DNA of 64,000 nt from an uncultured Alphaproteobacteria bacterium (GTDB taxonomy: Bacteria > Pseudomonadota > Alphaproteobacteria > Methylaequorales > Methylaequoraceae). Positions 53,332 to 61,739 of this stretch are shown here, piece by piece. The stretch is from assembly GCA_902579395.1 (NCBI GenBank), contig CACHGK010000004.1, positions 66,732 through 130,731 on the forward strand, in the 5' to 3' direction. The first letter of the stretch is position 1. Each line of letters opens with the position of its first letter. Both the position numbers and the translations under genes were made by a program. A model generated the notes under the pieces. That model had not been told where the DNA came from. It did not search any database and saw nothing but the letters and a program-made list of their open reading frames with translations.

Positions 53332-53347
53332 GCAAGAACACTGCCAA
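53332..53347 (-). promoter_or_regulatory. Sigma-54 promoter of the flbD-like/fliE-N operon
   Basis: Minus-strand TTGGCAGTGTTCTTGC: GG at 53345-53344, GC at 53333-53332, spacing 10. Predicted +1 about 53320; leader of 23 bases with an AAAGGAAA ribosome site. Confidence 0.78.
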
Positions 53348-53442
53348 AAGAATTTAAAATAAATCAAAAAATATTTTTTTTCATTACTTTCAATTACTTA
53401 GAAGCTATTTTTTTTTTTTTTTTATTTTAAAATTTGATTATT

Positions 53443-53456
53443 GTCATTTTTCTGAC
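53443..53456. promoter_or_regulatory. FleQ-box-like dyad between the two activator genes
   Basis: GTCATTTTTCTGAC, in the context TGTCA-N6-TGACA. It is about 120-135 bases upstream of the predicted flbD-operon start and 29 bases before the ATG of the FleQ-like gene, so it could serve both activation of the operon and autoregulation of the FleQ-like gene. Confidence 0.55.
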
Positions 53457-53484
53457 ATTATTTTAACAATATTATACATATTAT

Positions 53485-54549
53485 ATGACTGACATAATAA
53501 AAGGTAACTGCGAAGCAACTTTGCAACTTAAAAAACTAGTTAAAATGGTTGCTAAATCAAACTCTACTGTTTTACTAAGGGGGGAAACAGGTTGTGGAAA
53601 AGATGTAGTGGCAAGGTCAATACATGAAGTTTCAAAAAGATCTGGAAATCTTATAAATGTAAATTGTGCCGCAATACCTTCCGAGCTCCTCGAATCAGAA
53701 TTATTTGGTCATGAAAAAGGAGCATTCACCGGAGCAGATTCTAGAAGAGAAGGTAGGTTTGAGGCTTCAGATAATGGTACTTTATTTCTTGATGAAATTG
53801 GAGATATGCCAATGTCTCTTCAGGCTAAACTATTAAGAGCTATTGAAACAAGAACTATTCAAAGAGTTGGTGGAAGAAATGAAATAGAGTTGAACTTACG
53901 ATTGATTTGCGCAACACATCAGAATATTGAAAAAAAAATTGATGAGGGGCTTTTTAGAGCAGATCTTTTCTACAGAATAAATGTCTTCCCAATTGAAATT
54001 CCAACCCTCGCTGAAAGGAAGGAAGATATCCCAATTCTTGTTAAACACATTCTCGATGAATTAGAGAAAAATGGTTCAATAAGCCCTAAAATTGATTCAT
54101 CAGGAATTAATGCGTTAAAAGAATATGTATGGCCAGGAAATGTTAGAGAATTAAGAAATGTAATAGAAAGAGCAGCCATAATTTTTCCACAAAAAAATAT
54201 TACTGCAAAAAATATTAAAGAAAACCTTCTTAAAGTTAACCTTCCTGATAATAGTGATGAGAAAAATGTCTTATGGGAAATGACAGCTGAATTATCTGAA
54301 ATTGATATTGATAAATCTCAAAATAATGGCTCTATTCCTCATCCAAATCATTATAAAAAATGGTTTGAATTTCTTGAAAAAATTGATTTAAGAAGACATC
54401 TGAGTGAAGTTGAATTAATACTTATTGAAGGTGCTCTAAAAAAGAATAACGGTTCAGTAACTGAAGCCTCTAAAAGCCTTAAAATTAATAGGACAACGCT
54501 CATTGAAAAAATGAAGAAATATTCAATACCTAGACTAGGAAGCGATTAA
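53485..54549 (+). CDS. FleQ-like sigma-54 activator without N-terminal domain
   Basis: Enhancer-binding protein reduced to AAA+ plus DNA-binding domain (354 residues). AAA+: Walker A GETGCGKD (33-40), GAFTGA (79-84), GTLFLDEIGDMP, WPGNVREL. The C-terminal Fis-type HTH (about 305-350) has GSVTEASKSLKINRTTLIEK, followed by MKKYSIPR; from memory this resembles the FleQ C-terminus (RRTTLVEKMRKYGMSR) strongly. The FleQ N-terminal domain and its LFRS motif are absent. No sigma-54 promoter was seen upstream, so it is probably the sigma-70-driven master gene. Convergent with trhO by 4 bases. Confidence 0.82.
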   Translation: MTDIIKGNCEATLQLKKLVKMVAKSNSTVLLRGETGCGKDVVARSIHEVSKRSGNLINVNCAAIPSELLESELFGHEKGAFTGADSRREGRFEASDNGTLFLDEIGDMPMSLQAKLLRAIETRTIQRVGGRNEIELNLRLICATHQNIEKKIDEGLFRADLFYRINVFPIEIPTLAERKEDIPILVKHILDELEKNGSISPKIDSSGINALKEYVWPGNVRELRNVIERAAIIFPQKNITAKNIKENLLKVNLPDNSDEKNVLWEMTAELSEIDIDKSQNNGSIPHPNHYKKWFEFLEKIDLRRHLSEVELILIEGALKKNNGSVTEASKSLKINRTTLIEKMKKYSIPRLGSD

Positions 54550-55460
54550 CTCCCTAAATGCTTAATACCCTTTTGTTTTGCCATAAGTATTTGTTTTTGT
54601 CTTTCTTTGTATCTTTTTTTTTGTTTTGTCGTAGTTTCTGTGAAACATTTAGGACAGGAAATTCCAGCCTCGAAAAATTTTGATTTTTTTTCATTTGATT
54701 TCAAAGGTGACCTGCAAGCGAAGCACTGAGTGTAACTTCCCTTTTCAAGCCTATCATTAATTGTTACCCTTTCATCAAAAACAAAACATTCTCCTTCCCA
54801 CATTTTGTTTTTATTTTTTGTTTTTTTTAGATAATTAATTATTCCACCCTCAAGTTGATAAACATTTTTGTAGCCTAAATTTATTAAATAATTGCTTGCT
54901 TTCTCGCACCTAATTCCACCAGTACAAAATATACCAATCTTTTTGTTTTTTAGTTTTTGCTTATTTTCCATAATCCAAACTGGGAAGTCCCTAAAATTTT
55001 TCGTTTTTGTTTCTACAGATGACTTAAATGAACCTACATTTGACTCATATTTATTTCTTGTATCAATTATTATGGCATCTTGGTTTTTGATGAGTTTTTC
55101 CCATGATTGAGGATCAAGATATCTGCCAGAATTTTTTTGTGGATTAATATTTTTTTGGCCAAGAGTAACTATTTCTTCTTTTAGTTTAATTTTGAGTCTT
55201 AAAAAAGAGTGATTATTATTAGGTTGATGCTTGAATTGAATGGTAGTTGCAATTAGATTTTCAATTATTTTACATACATTAATTATATTTGCCTTTTCTA
55301 TTGAAAAAGAACCGTTAATACCTTCATTTCCAATTATAAAGGTACCTTTAATATCATATTTGATCAGCCTTCTTGAAAGAAGGATTTTTACTGTCTCTGG
55401 TTTTGGTACGTAGACAAATTTATAAAAGCTAGATACTATATATTCTTTTTTTTTATGCAT
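54546..55460 (-). CDS. trhO: tRNA uridine-34 hydroxylase TrhO (rhodanese family)
   Basis: Oxygen-dependent tRNA U34 hydroxylase (YceA family, about 304 residues). N-terminal acylphosphatase-like domain with GTFIIGNEGINGSFS, a rhodanese domain (IIDTRNKYE, catalytic loop CTGGIRCEK) and a C-terminal cysteine cluster (CFACRSPL, CPKCFTE). I chose ATG 55460; an upstream TTG at 55475 would run into marC. The ATG shares the palindrome ATGCAT with the divergent marC start. Confidence 0.85.
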   Translation of the reverse strand: MHKKKEYIVSSFYKFVYVPKPETVKILLSRRLIKYDIKGTFIIGNEGINGSFSIEKANIINVCKIIENLIATTIQFKHQPNNNHSFLRLKIKLKEEIVTLGQKNINPQKNSGRYLDPQSWEKLIKNQDAIIIDTRNKYESNVGSFKSSVETKTKNFRDFPVWIMENKQKLKNKKIGIFCTGGIRCEKASNYLINLGYKNVYQLEGGIINYLKKTKNKNKMWEGECFVFDERVTINDRLEKGSYTQCFACRSPLKSNEKKSKFFEAGISCPKCFTETTTKQKKRYKERQKQILMAKQKGIKHLGS

Positions 55461-56075
55461 GATCTTTTTATTCAAAACTTTTTAAGAGCATTGGTTGCAG
55501 TTGACCCAATTTCCTTAATTCCTATTTTAACAGTTATTACTCATGGTTTAAATACAAAAAAAACTATCAAACTTGCTTTATCAGTTTTTTTAATTACTTC
55601 TATCGTGCTAACCTTTTTTTCATTATTTGGTAACAATTTTTTACAATTTATGGGTATATCCATTAGTTCATTTAAGATTGTTGGTGGACTTTTCTTACTA
55701 ATTATTTCCTACGAAATGGTATTTGAGAAGAGAATCCAAAGAAAAAAATCCTTAGCAACAGAATTAATTGATGACAAAGAAATTAATAATTTAGCTGTCT
55801 TTCCAATATCGATTCCTTTGGTTGCTGGTCCTTCAGCCATAACTTTATCGGTATTAATTTCTAAAGATATGAATATTTCGATGATGAACTTTTACACACA
55901 AATTTTTCCATTGATATTGACATTATTTATGACTTCTTTAATTATCATCTTTTCCAATTTTTTTATGAAAATATTCAACAAAACAATAATGAATGTTTTT
56001 CAAAAAATCTTTGGGTTAATATTAGGTGCACTAGCAATTGAGTATATTATTAAAGGAAGTTATGAATTACTATGA
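55455..56075 (+). CDS. MarC-family membrane protein
   Basis: Integral membrane protein of 206 residues with about six hydrophobic segments. The first helix ALVAVDPISLIPILTVIT and the later AVFPISIPLVAGPSAITL are the MarC/YchE/YhgN signatures. Transport function of the family is unproven. It starts at 55455 in an ATGCAT overlap with the divergent trhO gene and ends with a 4-base overlap with the next gene. Confidence 0.82.
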   Translation: MHDLFIQNFLRALVAVDPISLIPILTVITHGLNTKKTIKLALSVFLITSIVLTFFSLFGNNFLQFMGISISSFKIVGGLFLLIISYEMVFEKRIQRKKSLATELIDDKEINNLAVFPISIPLVAGPSAITLSVLISKDMNISMMNFYTQIFPLILTLFMTSLIIIFSNFFMKIFNKTIMNVFQKIFGLILGALAIEYIIKGSYELL

Positions 56076-56542
56076 CTATTAAATCTCCTTGCATTGATAA
56101 TTGTAAATTAAACCCCAAAACTAATACTTGTGAGGGATGTTACAGAACATCAGAGGAAATAAGTAATTGGACACATTACTCTTCAAAACAAAAAAAAAAG
56201 GTTCTTAAACTTATTAAATTTAGGAAACCAAAAATTCTGTGTTTTGCTATAATTCTTCTTATTGCAATTAATAGTTTTGCCAGTGATATTTGGATGGGGA
56301 AATGGTTGGCTCTAGATCAGTGGCAATCTGAATTTTTAATTAAAATAAATAAAGATGGTACAGCTTTCTCAGAATATGGCGCTGGTGAAGAGGGAAGTTG
56401 GTCCGTAGTTGACGGAAATTTAGAGATAAAATGGAAATCTGGCAAAACAGATTATCTTTTTAACGGCGTAATGGGTTATCAAAGACTTTCTAAAGATAAA
56501 AATAACAGTTATACATCAGGACTAAAAAAATTACTTGACTAA
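56072..56542 (+). CDS. DUF1289 domain fused to a membrane-anchored periplasmic domain
   Basis: A 156-residue protein in two parts. Residues 1-50 are a DUF1289 domain (SPCIDNCKLNPKTNTCEGC, then YRTSEEISNW) with its cysteine set. Residues 54-70 form a membrane or signal-like segment (ILCFAIILLIAINSFA), and about 72-150 a small periplasmic domain (WMGKWLALDQWQSEFLIKIN, GEEGSWSVVDGNLEIKW) resembling lipocalin-like folds. No internal ATG, GTG or TTG precedes the second part, so it is a fusion as read. Overlaps marC by 4 bases; convergent with the DUF2794 gene. Confidence 0.65.
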   Translation: MTIKSPCIDNCKLNPKTNTCEGCYRTSEEISNWTHYSSKQKKKVLKLIKFRKPKILCFAIILLIAINSFASDIWMGKWLALDQWQSEFLIKINKDGTAFSEYGAGEEGSWSVVDGNLEIKWKSGKTDYLFNGVMGYQRLSKDKNNSYTSGLKKLLD

Positions 56543-56839
56543 TTTTAAGTAAGGCTTTTTTAAATAATTTATCACTTTTCCAAGACTTTTTGAGCTTGCA
56601 ATAACGTTATTTTGAGAAGTAAGAGTAAAAAAACTGTCCTTCTTATTGTTTTTTTTTATTTCTAGGCATGGACCATGTTTAAAAGATCTGTGAATCGAAA
56701 ATATTGCATGACTCTTCTCAAAGCTAATTGAATAGTCTTTCCACTCGCCAATAGAGATCTTTTTTGAGTAGAGTTCCATAATTTGATGGATTTCTTCTTT
56801 TTTAAATCTAATAAATTTTGATTTTTTTAAATTATTCAT
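56531..56839 (-). CDS. DUF2794 protein
   Basis: A 102-residue cytoplasmic protein of the alphaproteobacterial DUF2794 family: FKKEEIHQIMELYSKKISIG, then EWKDYSISFE and AIFSIHRSFKHGPCLEIKK, match its core. Function unknown. It supports assigning the organism to Alphaproteobacteria. Convergent 12-base overlap with the preceding gene. Confidence 0.72.
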   Translation of the reverse strand: MNNLKKSKFIRFKKEEIHQIMELYSKKISIGEWKDYSISFEKSHAIFSIHRSFKHGPCLEIKKNNKKDSFFTLTSQNNVIASSKSLGKVINYLKKPYLKLVK

Positions 56840-56924
56840 AAATATAAAATTGAAATTTTAATTTGATAGAATATAAATACATTAAATATATGATATTAGA
56901 GAATTTTTTAAAACAAATAAAAAA

Positions 56925-57566
56925 ATGAGTGAAGAATTTATCAGAGAAGTTGACGAGGACGTCAAAGAAGAAAAAAGAATGAAACTATGGAAGAAGTTTC
57001 TTCCTTACATTATAAGTATTTCATTAGGTGTTATCTTAAGTACTTCAGGCTATGTTTTATGGGATAACTACTCAAATAAAGTTAAACAGCAGTTAGGTGA
57101 TGACTTCACAGCAGCGGTTGAGTTATCTAACGATGAAGATGTAGATGCTGCTCTCATAGCATTAGATAGAATTGTTGATAAAGGATCTGATGGATACGTC
57201 ACTATGGCTAAAATGAAAAAAGCTTCACTTTTGATAGATAGAGGAGAATTACAGAAAGGGCTTGATATATATCTTGACCTTGAAAAAAATGCAGTTGATC
57301 AGTCATTTAGGGACATATCCACAATTTTATATGTTATGAATTCACTAGACTCTAAAGACTCTGATATTCTAATTGAAAAACTAAAACCTCTTGAAGATAG
57401 TCAGATTTGGAAATCTTCTGCTTTAGAACTAAAGGCATTTATTTATCTTAAGAATGAAAAAAGAAAGGAAGCATTAGAAGTATTTGAAAAAATAGTTTCT
57501 ATGCCAAGCAAACCAAGTTCCCTTGCATCGAGAGCAAAGAATATGATTGATTTTTTAGGGAAATAA
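56925..57566 (+). CDS. TPR-like membrane-anchored protein upstream of bamB
   Basis: A 213-residue protein with a cytoplasmic acidic N-terminus, a single membrane helix (about 27-48) and periplasmic TPR-like helices (DDFTAAVELSNDEDVDAALI, then RGELQKGLDIYLDLEKN). It matches the TPR_21/YfgM-like family that precedes bamB and der in many Proteobacteria; YfgM is an ancillary SecYEG and periplasmic chaperone-network protein. Four bases before bamB. Confidence 0.75.
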   Translation: MSEEFIREVDEDVKEEKRMKLWKKFLPYIISISLGVILSTSGYVLWDNYSNKVKQQLGDDFTAAVELSNDEDVDAALIALDRIVDKGSDGYVTMAKMKKASLLIDRGELQKGLDIYLDLEKNAVDQSFRDISTILYVMNSLDSKDSDILIEKLKPLEDSQIWKSSALELKAFIYLKNEKRKEALEVFEKIVSMPSKPSSLASRAKNMIDFLGK

Positions 57567-57570
57567 AAGT

Positions 57571-58857
57571 TTGTATAATTTAAGATTAATACCTTTCTTT
57601 TTGATTTTTTTAACCTATTCTTGCTCGTATTTCGAAGAGAAGGAAAAAATTCTCCCTGGAAAAAGAGAAAATGTTTTCGAATTTGATAATAATTTAATAA
57701 TCAAAGCAAACGATAGGATAAATATTTCGAAAAGTAAAAATATTCAATCATGGTCTCAACAAAATCAAAATGAGAGAAATCATTTGTTCCATTTTAAAAG
57801 TAAACCCAGTTTAAAATTAAAAAAAAAAATACGATTAAATGACATTGCATTCGATAAGATAGATCATGTTACAGCACCAGTTTTTACTCAAAATAATGCA
57901 TATTATGGAGATAATAATTTCAATATTTATTCTTTAAATCTTTCAAACGGTAAAAGTAATTGGAAAACTAAACTAAAAAAAGAAAAAGAAGAAAACGTAC
58001 CATTTATCGGTGGTTTTGCTTTAGATAAAAAATTGCTTATAGTCACAACTGGTTTAGGTAATATTTATGCATTAGACAGTAAAAATGGGAAAGTAGTCTG
58101 GAGAAAAAATTTTTTAGCTCAATTCTCAAGGCCTGCACTTATATACAATGGAATGATTTTTGTTGTTTCAGATGATAATCAAACATTTTCATTAAATGTT
58201 TCAAGCGGAGAATTAATATGGACACATGCTGGAAACTTGGAAGAGGTTTCTATAATAGGAGGATCAAAACCGGTTATTTATAAAAATATGATTATAGTTT
58301 CTTATTCATCCGGTGAAGTTTATGCTCTTAATGCAAAGGATGGAACATTATTATGGTTTGATAATGTTACGTCAGGAAATTATCTTAACAAGTCATCTTT
58401 AAATGATATTCAATCACCCCTTACTATTGTTGAAGATAAACTTTTTGTTCCTTCTTTTTCTGATAAATTTATAGTTTATGAATTATCGAGTGGAAATGAA
58501 GTTTGGAGTTTACAATTATCTTCTATTAATCCAATTGTGATCTCTGGCGAAACAATATATTTAATTGACACAACAGGAAGATTACTATGCTTGAATATGA
58601 ATTCTGGAAAATTACTATGGGCTGTACAATTAAAAGTTTCAGACAATGGAGATGAAATATCATGGTATGGTCCACTTTTAACTTCAAATAAATTACTTTT
58701 AGGAAGTTCTAATGGGAAGGTTATTTCTATATCTCCATTTTCTGGAAAGTTGCTAAGTAAAATTAATTTTTCTGAGGAGCTTGTCGCAAACCCAATACAA
58801 TTAGGGGAACAAATAATGTTTATATCTAAAGAAGGAACATTATTTATTTTAGGTTAA
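57571..58857 (+). CDS. bamB: Outer membrane assembly lipoprotein BamB
   Basis: Lipoprotein beta-propeller of the BAM complex. The N-terminus has a lipobox (LTYSC, Cys18), and the propeller shows repeated PQQ-like W-motif blades (LSNGKSNWKTKL, SKNGKVVWRKNF, VSSGELIWTHAG, AKDGTLLWFDN, LSSGNEVWSLQL, MNSGKLLWAVQL). 428 residues. The start is TTG at 57571, four bases after the previous stop; it is the only start that keeps the signal peptide complete. Confidence 0.85.
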   Translation: MYNLRLIPFFLIFLTYSCSYFEEKEKILPGKRENVFEFDNNLIIKANDRINISKSKNIQSWSQQNQNERNHLFHFKSKPSLKLKKKIRLNDIAFDKIDHVTAPVFTQNNAYYGDNNFNIYSLNLSNGKSNWKTKLKKEKEENVPFIGGFALDKKLLIVTTGLGNIYALDSKNGKVVWRKNFLAQFSRPALIYNGMIFVVSDDNQTFSLNVSSGELIWTHAGNLEEVSIIGGSKPVIYKNMIIVSYSSGEVYALNAKDGTLLWFDNVTSGNYLNKSSLNDIQSPLTIVEDKLFVPSFSDKFIVYELSSGNEVWSLQLSSINPIVISGETIYLIDTTGRLLCLNMNSGKLLWAVQLKVSDNGDEISWYGPLLTSNKLLLGSSNGKVISISPFSGKLLSKINFSEELVANPIQLGEQIMFISKEGTLFILG

Positions 58858-58859
58858 AG

Positions 58860-60176
58860 ATGTTGGCTAGAACAATAATCCTTGGAAAACCCAATGTTGG
58901 TAAATCATCAATATTCAATGTCATATTGAAGAAGAAAATTGCCATTGTTGACGATTTTTCCGGTTTAACAAGAGATCTTCGAAAAAAAACTATTAAATTG
59001 TGGGATAAAAAGTGCGAAATGGTAGATACTCCAGGATTATTTAATTCTGAAGATAAATTAGAAAAAAATATACTAAATTCAACAATAGATTATGCAAAGT
59101 TAGCAAATATCATAATTCTTGTTTTTGATGGAAAAGCAGAGCTCACTATAGATGATCATAAAATAATTAAAATAGTAAGAAAGTTAAACAAAAAAGTAAT
59201 CTTGGTCATTAATAAAACGGAGGGAAAAATAAATCAAAATCTTTGTGAAACTGTAAATAATTTGGGACTAGGTCAGGCAAATAATATTTCAGCCACACAT
59301 AATCAGAGTATTGATCAATTGAAATGGAAATTATACAAAATGATCGATGATAAAGATAATTCTTTTGACGAGAAAGTTGAAGATGTATCCATTGCGATAG
59401 TTGGCAAAACAAATACTGGAAAGTCGACAATTTTTAATTTAATTAATAAAAAAAATATTGCTTTAACAGGGTCTCTTCCTCATCTAACTAGAGATAGTAT
59501 TGAGGCTTATTCAAATCTAAGTGATTTAAATATTAAAATATTTGATACAGCTGGTTTTTCAAACAATAACAGCGAAAAAGTAAATAAGTTATCAATTGAA
59601 CAAACCTTAAAAAAAATTAGATTATGTAAATTTATTTTAATTATTTTGGATATAAACAATTATTTTGAAAAAATTAATTCTAAAATCATCAGTTTAGTTT
59701 ACTCTGAAAATAGATGTTATGTTGTCTTAGTAAATAAAATTGATTCTGTTAAAGATTTTTCAAGAAGGATGGTAACTGATCATCTATACAACCTTAATCC
59801 CCAAATAAAACAATCACCAATCTTATTTGTTTCTGCTAAAGATGAGATAGGATTCAAAGATCTTTATACAGTTATAAAAGATCAACTAAGCTCTTGGAAT
59901 ACAAGGATAAAAACAAACGAATTGAATAGGTGGTTAACAAAGGTGGTTAAAGAAAATCCACCACCTCTTAAAAATGGAAACATAGTAAAATTAAAGTATA
60001 TTGTTCAGGTAAGTGTATCACCTCCAAAGTTTAATATATTCTCAAATTTTCCTAATTCGCTTAATAATCAATATAAGAGATATATATCAAATAAATTAAA
60101 AAGAAATTTTAATTTGAAAGGCATGCCTGTTAAAATCTTATTTAAGAAAACTTCAAATCCTTATGAAAAAAATTAG
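58860..60176 (+). CDS. der: Ribosome-associated GTPase Der (EngA)
   Basis: Essential 50S assembly GTPase with two G domains and a C-terminal KH-like domain. First G1 GKPNVGKSS and G3 DTPGLF; second G1 GKTNTGKST, G3 DTAGF and NKID; the C-terminal domain contains NRWLTKVVKENPPP. 438 residues, normal. The G4 of the first domain reads NKTE rather than NKxD, a mild variation. Two bases after bamB; overlaps the cytochrome gene by 14 bases. Confidence 0.92.
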   Translation: MLARTIILGKPNVGKSSIFNVILKKKIAIVDDFSGLTRDLRKKTIKLWDKKCEMVDTPGLFNSEDKLEKNILNSTIDYAKLANIIILVFDGKAELTIDDHKIIKIVRKLNKKVILVINKTEGKINQNLCETVNNLGLGQANNISATHNQSIDQLKWKLYKMIDDKDNSFDEKVEDVSIAIVGKTNTGKSTIFNLINKKNIALTGSLPHLTRDSIEAYSNLSDLNIKIFDTAGFSNNNSEKVNKLSIEQTLKKIRLCKFILIILDINNYFEKINSKIISLVYSENRCYVVLVNKIDSVKDFSRRMVTDHLYNLNPQIKQSPILFVSAKDEIGFKDLYTVIKDQLSSWNTRIKTNELNRWLTKVVKENPPPLKNGNIVKLKYIVQVSVSPPKFNIFSNFPNSLNNQYKRYISNKLKRNFNLKGMPVKILFKKTSNPYEKN

Positions 60177-60444
60177 TCTATTTTTAATTTTACTATTTTT
60201 AGAGTTTTCTACTGTTGCTGATGATGTAAGCAATTTAATAGTTGAAAATTGTACCTCCTGTCATAATTTAAATAATTACCAAAATAAAAATATACCCTCG
60301 TTACAAAATCTGACCAAAGAAGAATTTATTAAAGTGATGGAGAAATATAAAGACGGAGACGGAAATGGAGTCATGGCAAGAATTTCCAAGGTTTTGACAA
60401 ATCAAGACATCTTAAAGATAAGTGAAATTATCTATAATGAATAG
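60163..60444 (+). CDS. Monoheme cytochrome c, sulfide dehydrogenase subunit type
   Basis: A 93-residue periplasmic protein with a signal peptide (about 1-19) and one heme c motif, CTSCH, followed by a distal Met (GVMARI) as the likely sixth ligand. Its size and place directly before the flavoprotein match the FccA/SoxE-like cytochrome subunit of flavocytochrome c sulfide dehydrogenase. Overlaps der by 14 bases and the flavoprotein gene by 8. Confidence 0.75.
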   Translation: MKKISLFLILLFLEFSTVADDVSNLIVENCTSCHNLNNYQNKNIPSLQNLTKEEFIKVMEKYKDGDGNGVMARISKVLTNQDILKISEIIYNE

Positions 60445-61732
60445 TAAAATCAATAGAAGAAAATTTTTATCTAACCTAGCAAGTGGTTTAACTTTTTTCA
60501 CACTGTCCAATCTCTTTTTATTAAAAAGATTGAATGCTAAATCCAAACCTAAAGTTTTGATTATTGGTTCGGGAATAGGAGGATTAACATGTCTCAGTTA
60601 TCTAAATAAAATATCCGATGCGATTGATATAATAGTTATTGATAAAAATAAAAGCATCAGAACAGGACCCCTTTCCAACCTGGTGCTTGGAGGTATCTTG
60701 TCAGAAGAAAAAATCACTTTCACAATTGATCCCAAAAAATACAGAAATGTAAAGTTTGTTTATGATGAAGTGAAATATATTGACTCAGATAAAAAGTTTG
60801 TAAAAGTTTCTGGTGATGTTTCAGTGAATTTTGATTTTATTATTTTGTCACCTGGGATTGGTTATAAAGAAAATATAATTGAAGGATATAATCCAAATAA
60901 TACAGAGCTGTTACCCCATTGTTGGGACGGAGACAGTAATCTTAAAAAATTTAAAAAGCAATTAAATGATCTAGATAGAAATTCAAAAATAATTATTTCA
61001 TCTCCTGACTATCCATACAGATGTCCGCCCGCCCCTTATGAAAGAGCATCACTTATTGCAAATTATCTAAAGAAAAAAAAAAATAATTCAAAAATATTAA
61101 TATTTGACTCCAAAAATTCATTTACAAAACAAGAAAATTTTTTTAAGGAGTGGAATTTGTACTATAACAATATAATCGAGTGGATTCCTAGAAAGAAAGG
61201 AGGAAGAATAATTAAGTACGATCATCAAAATAAAATAATTAAAAATGAACAAGGAAACAAAGTAAAAGCTGATTTAATTCATTTTATTCCAGATCAAAAA
61301 GCATCAAATATTTTTTTTGATTCAGGTGTTTTAGATAAAAAAAATGATTGGTGTGAAATCAATCCCACTACATTCGAGTTAAAGGGTTTTGATGATATTT
61401 TTGTTTTAGGAGATTCAATAAATGCATGGGATATGCCTAAGTCAGCCTTCTCAGCTAATAGTCAAGCTAAGGTTCTTGCCATAAATCTAATTAATAAGAT
61501 TCTAGGAAGGAAGTTTGTTGATCCAGTATTTTTGAATACGTGTTATAGTTTTTCCAAAGAAAATAGAGCGTTCTCAATAACAGCTTGGTATCGTTTAAAT
61601 ACAAGTAAGGATCGAATAGTTTCTCTTGGAAGTTCACAAAGTAGTATTAATTCATCTCATATAGATAGAAATCAAGAGGCAAGTCATGCATTTGGTTGGT
61701 TTAACACAATGGTGAATGATCTTTTTTTGTAA
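60437..61732 (+). CDS. Flavocytochrome c sulfide dehydrogenase flavoprotein (FccB/SoxF-like)
   Basis: Periplasmic FAD enzyme oxidising sulfide and passing electrons to the adjacent cytochrome c. Tat-type signal (INRRKFLSNLASG), FAD motif VLIIGSGIGGLTCL, redox cysteine region YRCPPAPYERA and TCYSF, the pair that forms the redox-active disulfide in FccB, and DIFVLGDS near the C-terminus. Start at ATG 60437 rather than 60422 because the Tat signal then has normal length (431 residues). Confidence 0.82.
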   Translation: MNSKINRRKFLSNLASGLTFFTLSNLFLLKRLNAKSKPKVLIIGSGIGGLTCLSYLNKISDAIDIIVIDKNKSIRTGPLSNLVLGGILSEEKITFTIDPKKYRNVKFVYDEVKYIDSDKKFVKVSGDVSVNFDFIILSPGIGYKENIIEGYNPNNTELLPHCWDGDSNLKKFKKQLNDLDRNSKIIISSPDYPYRCPPAPYERASLIANYLKKKKNNSKILIFDSKNSFTKQENFFKEWNLYYNNIIEWIPRKKGGRIIKYDHQNKIIKNEQGNKVKADLIHFIPDQKASNIFFDSGVLDKKNDWCEINPTTFELKGFDDIFVLGDSINAWDMPKSAFSANSQAKVLAINLINKILGRKFVDPVFLNTCYSFSKENRAFSITAWYRLNTSKDRIVSLGSSQSSINSSHIDRNQEASHAFGWFNTMVNDLFL

Positions 61733-61739
61733 ATTATTT

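Noticed and set aside
53407-53423. Long T tract as a transcription terminator
   Set aside because: No GC-rich stem precedes it and it lies in a divergent promoter region; poly-T tracts are common in this AT-rich DNA.
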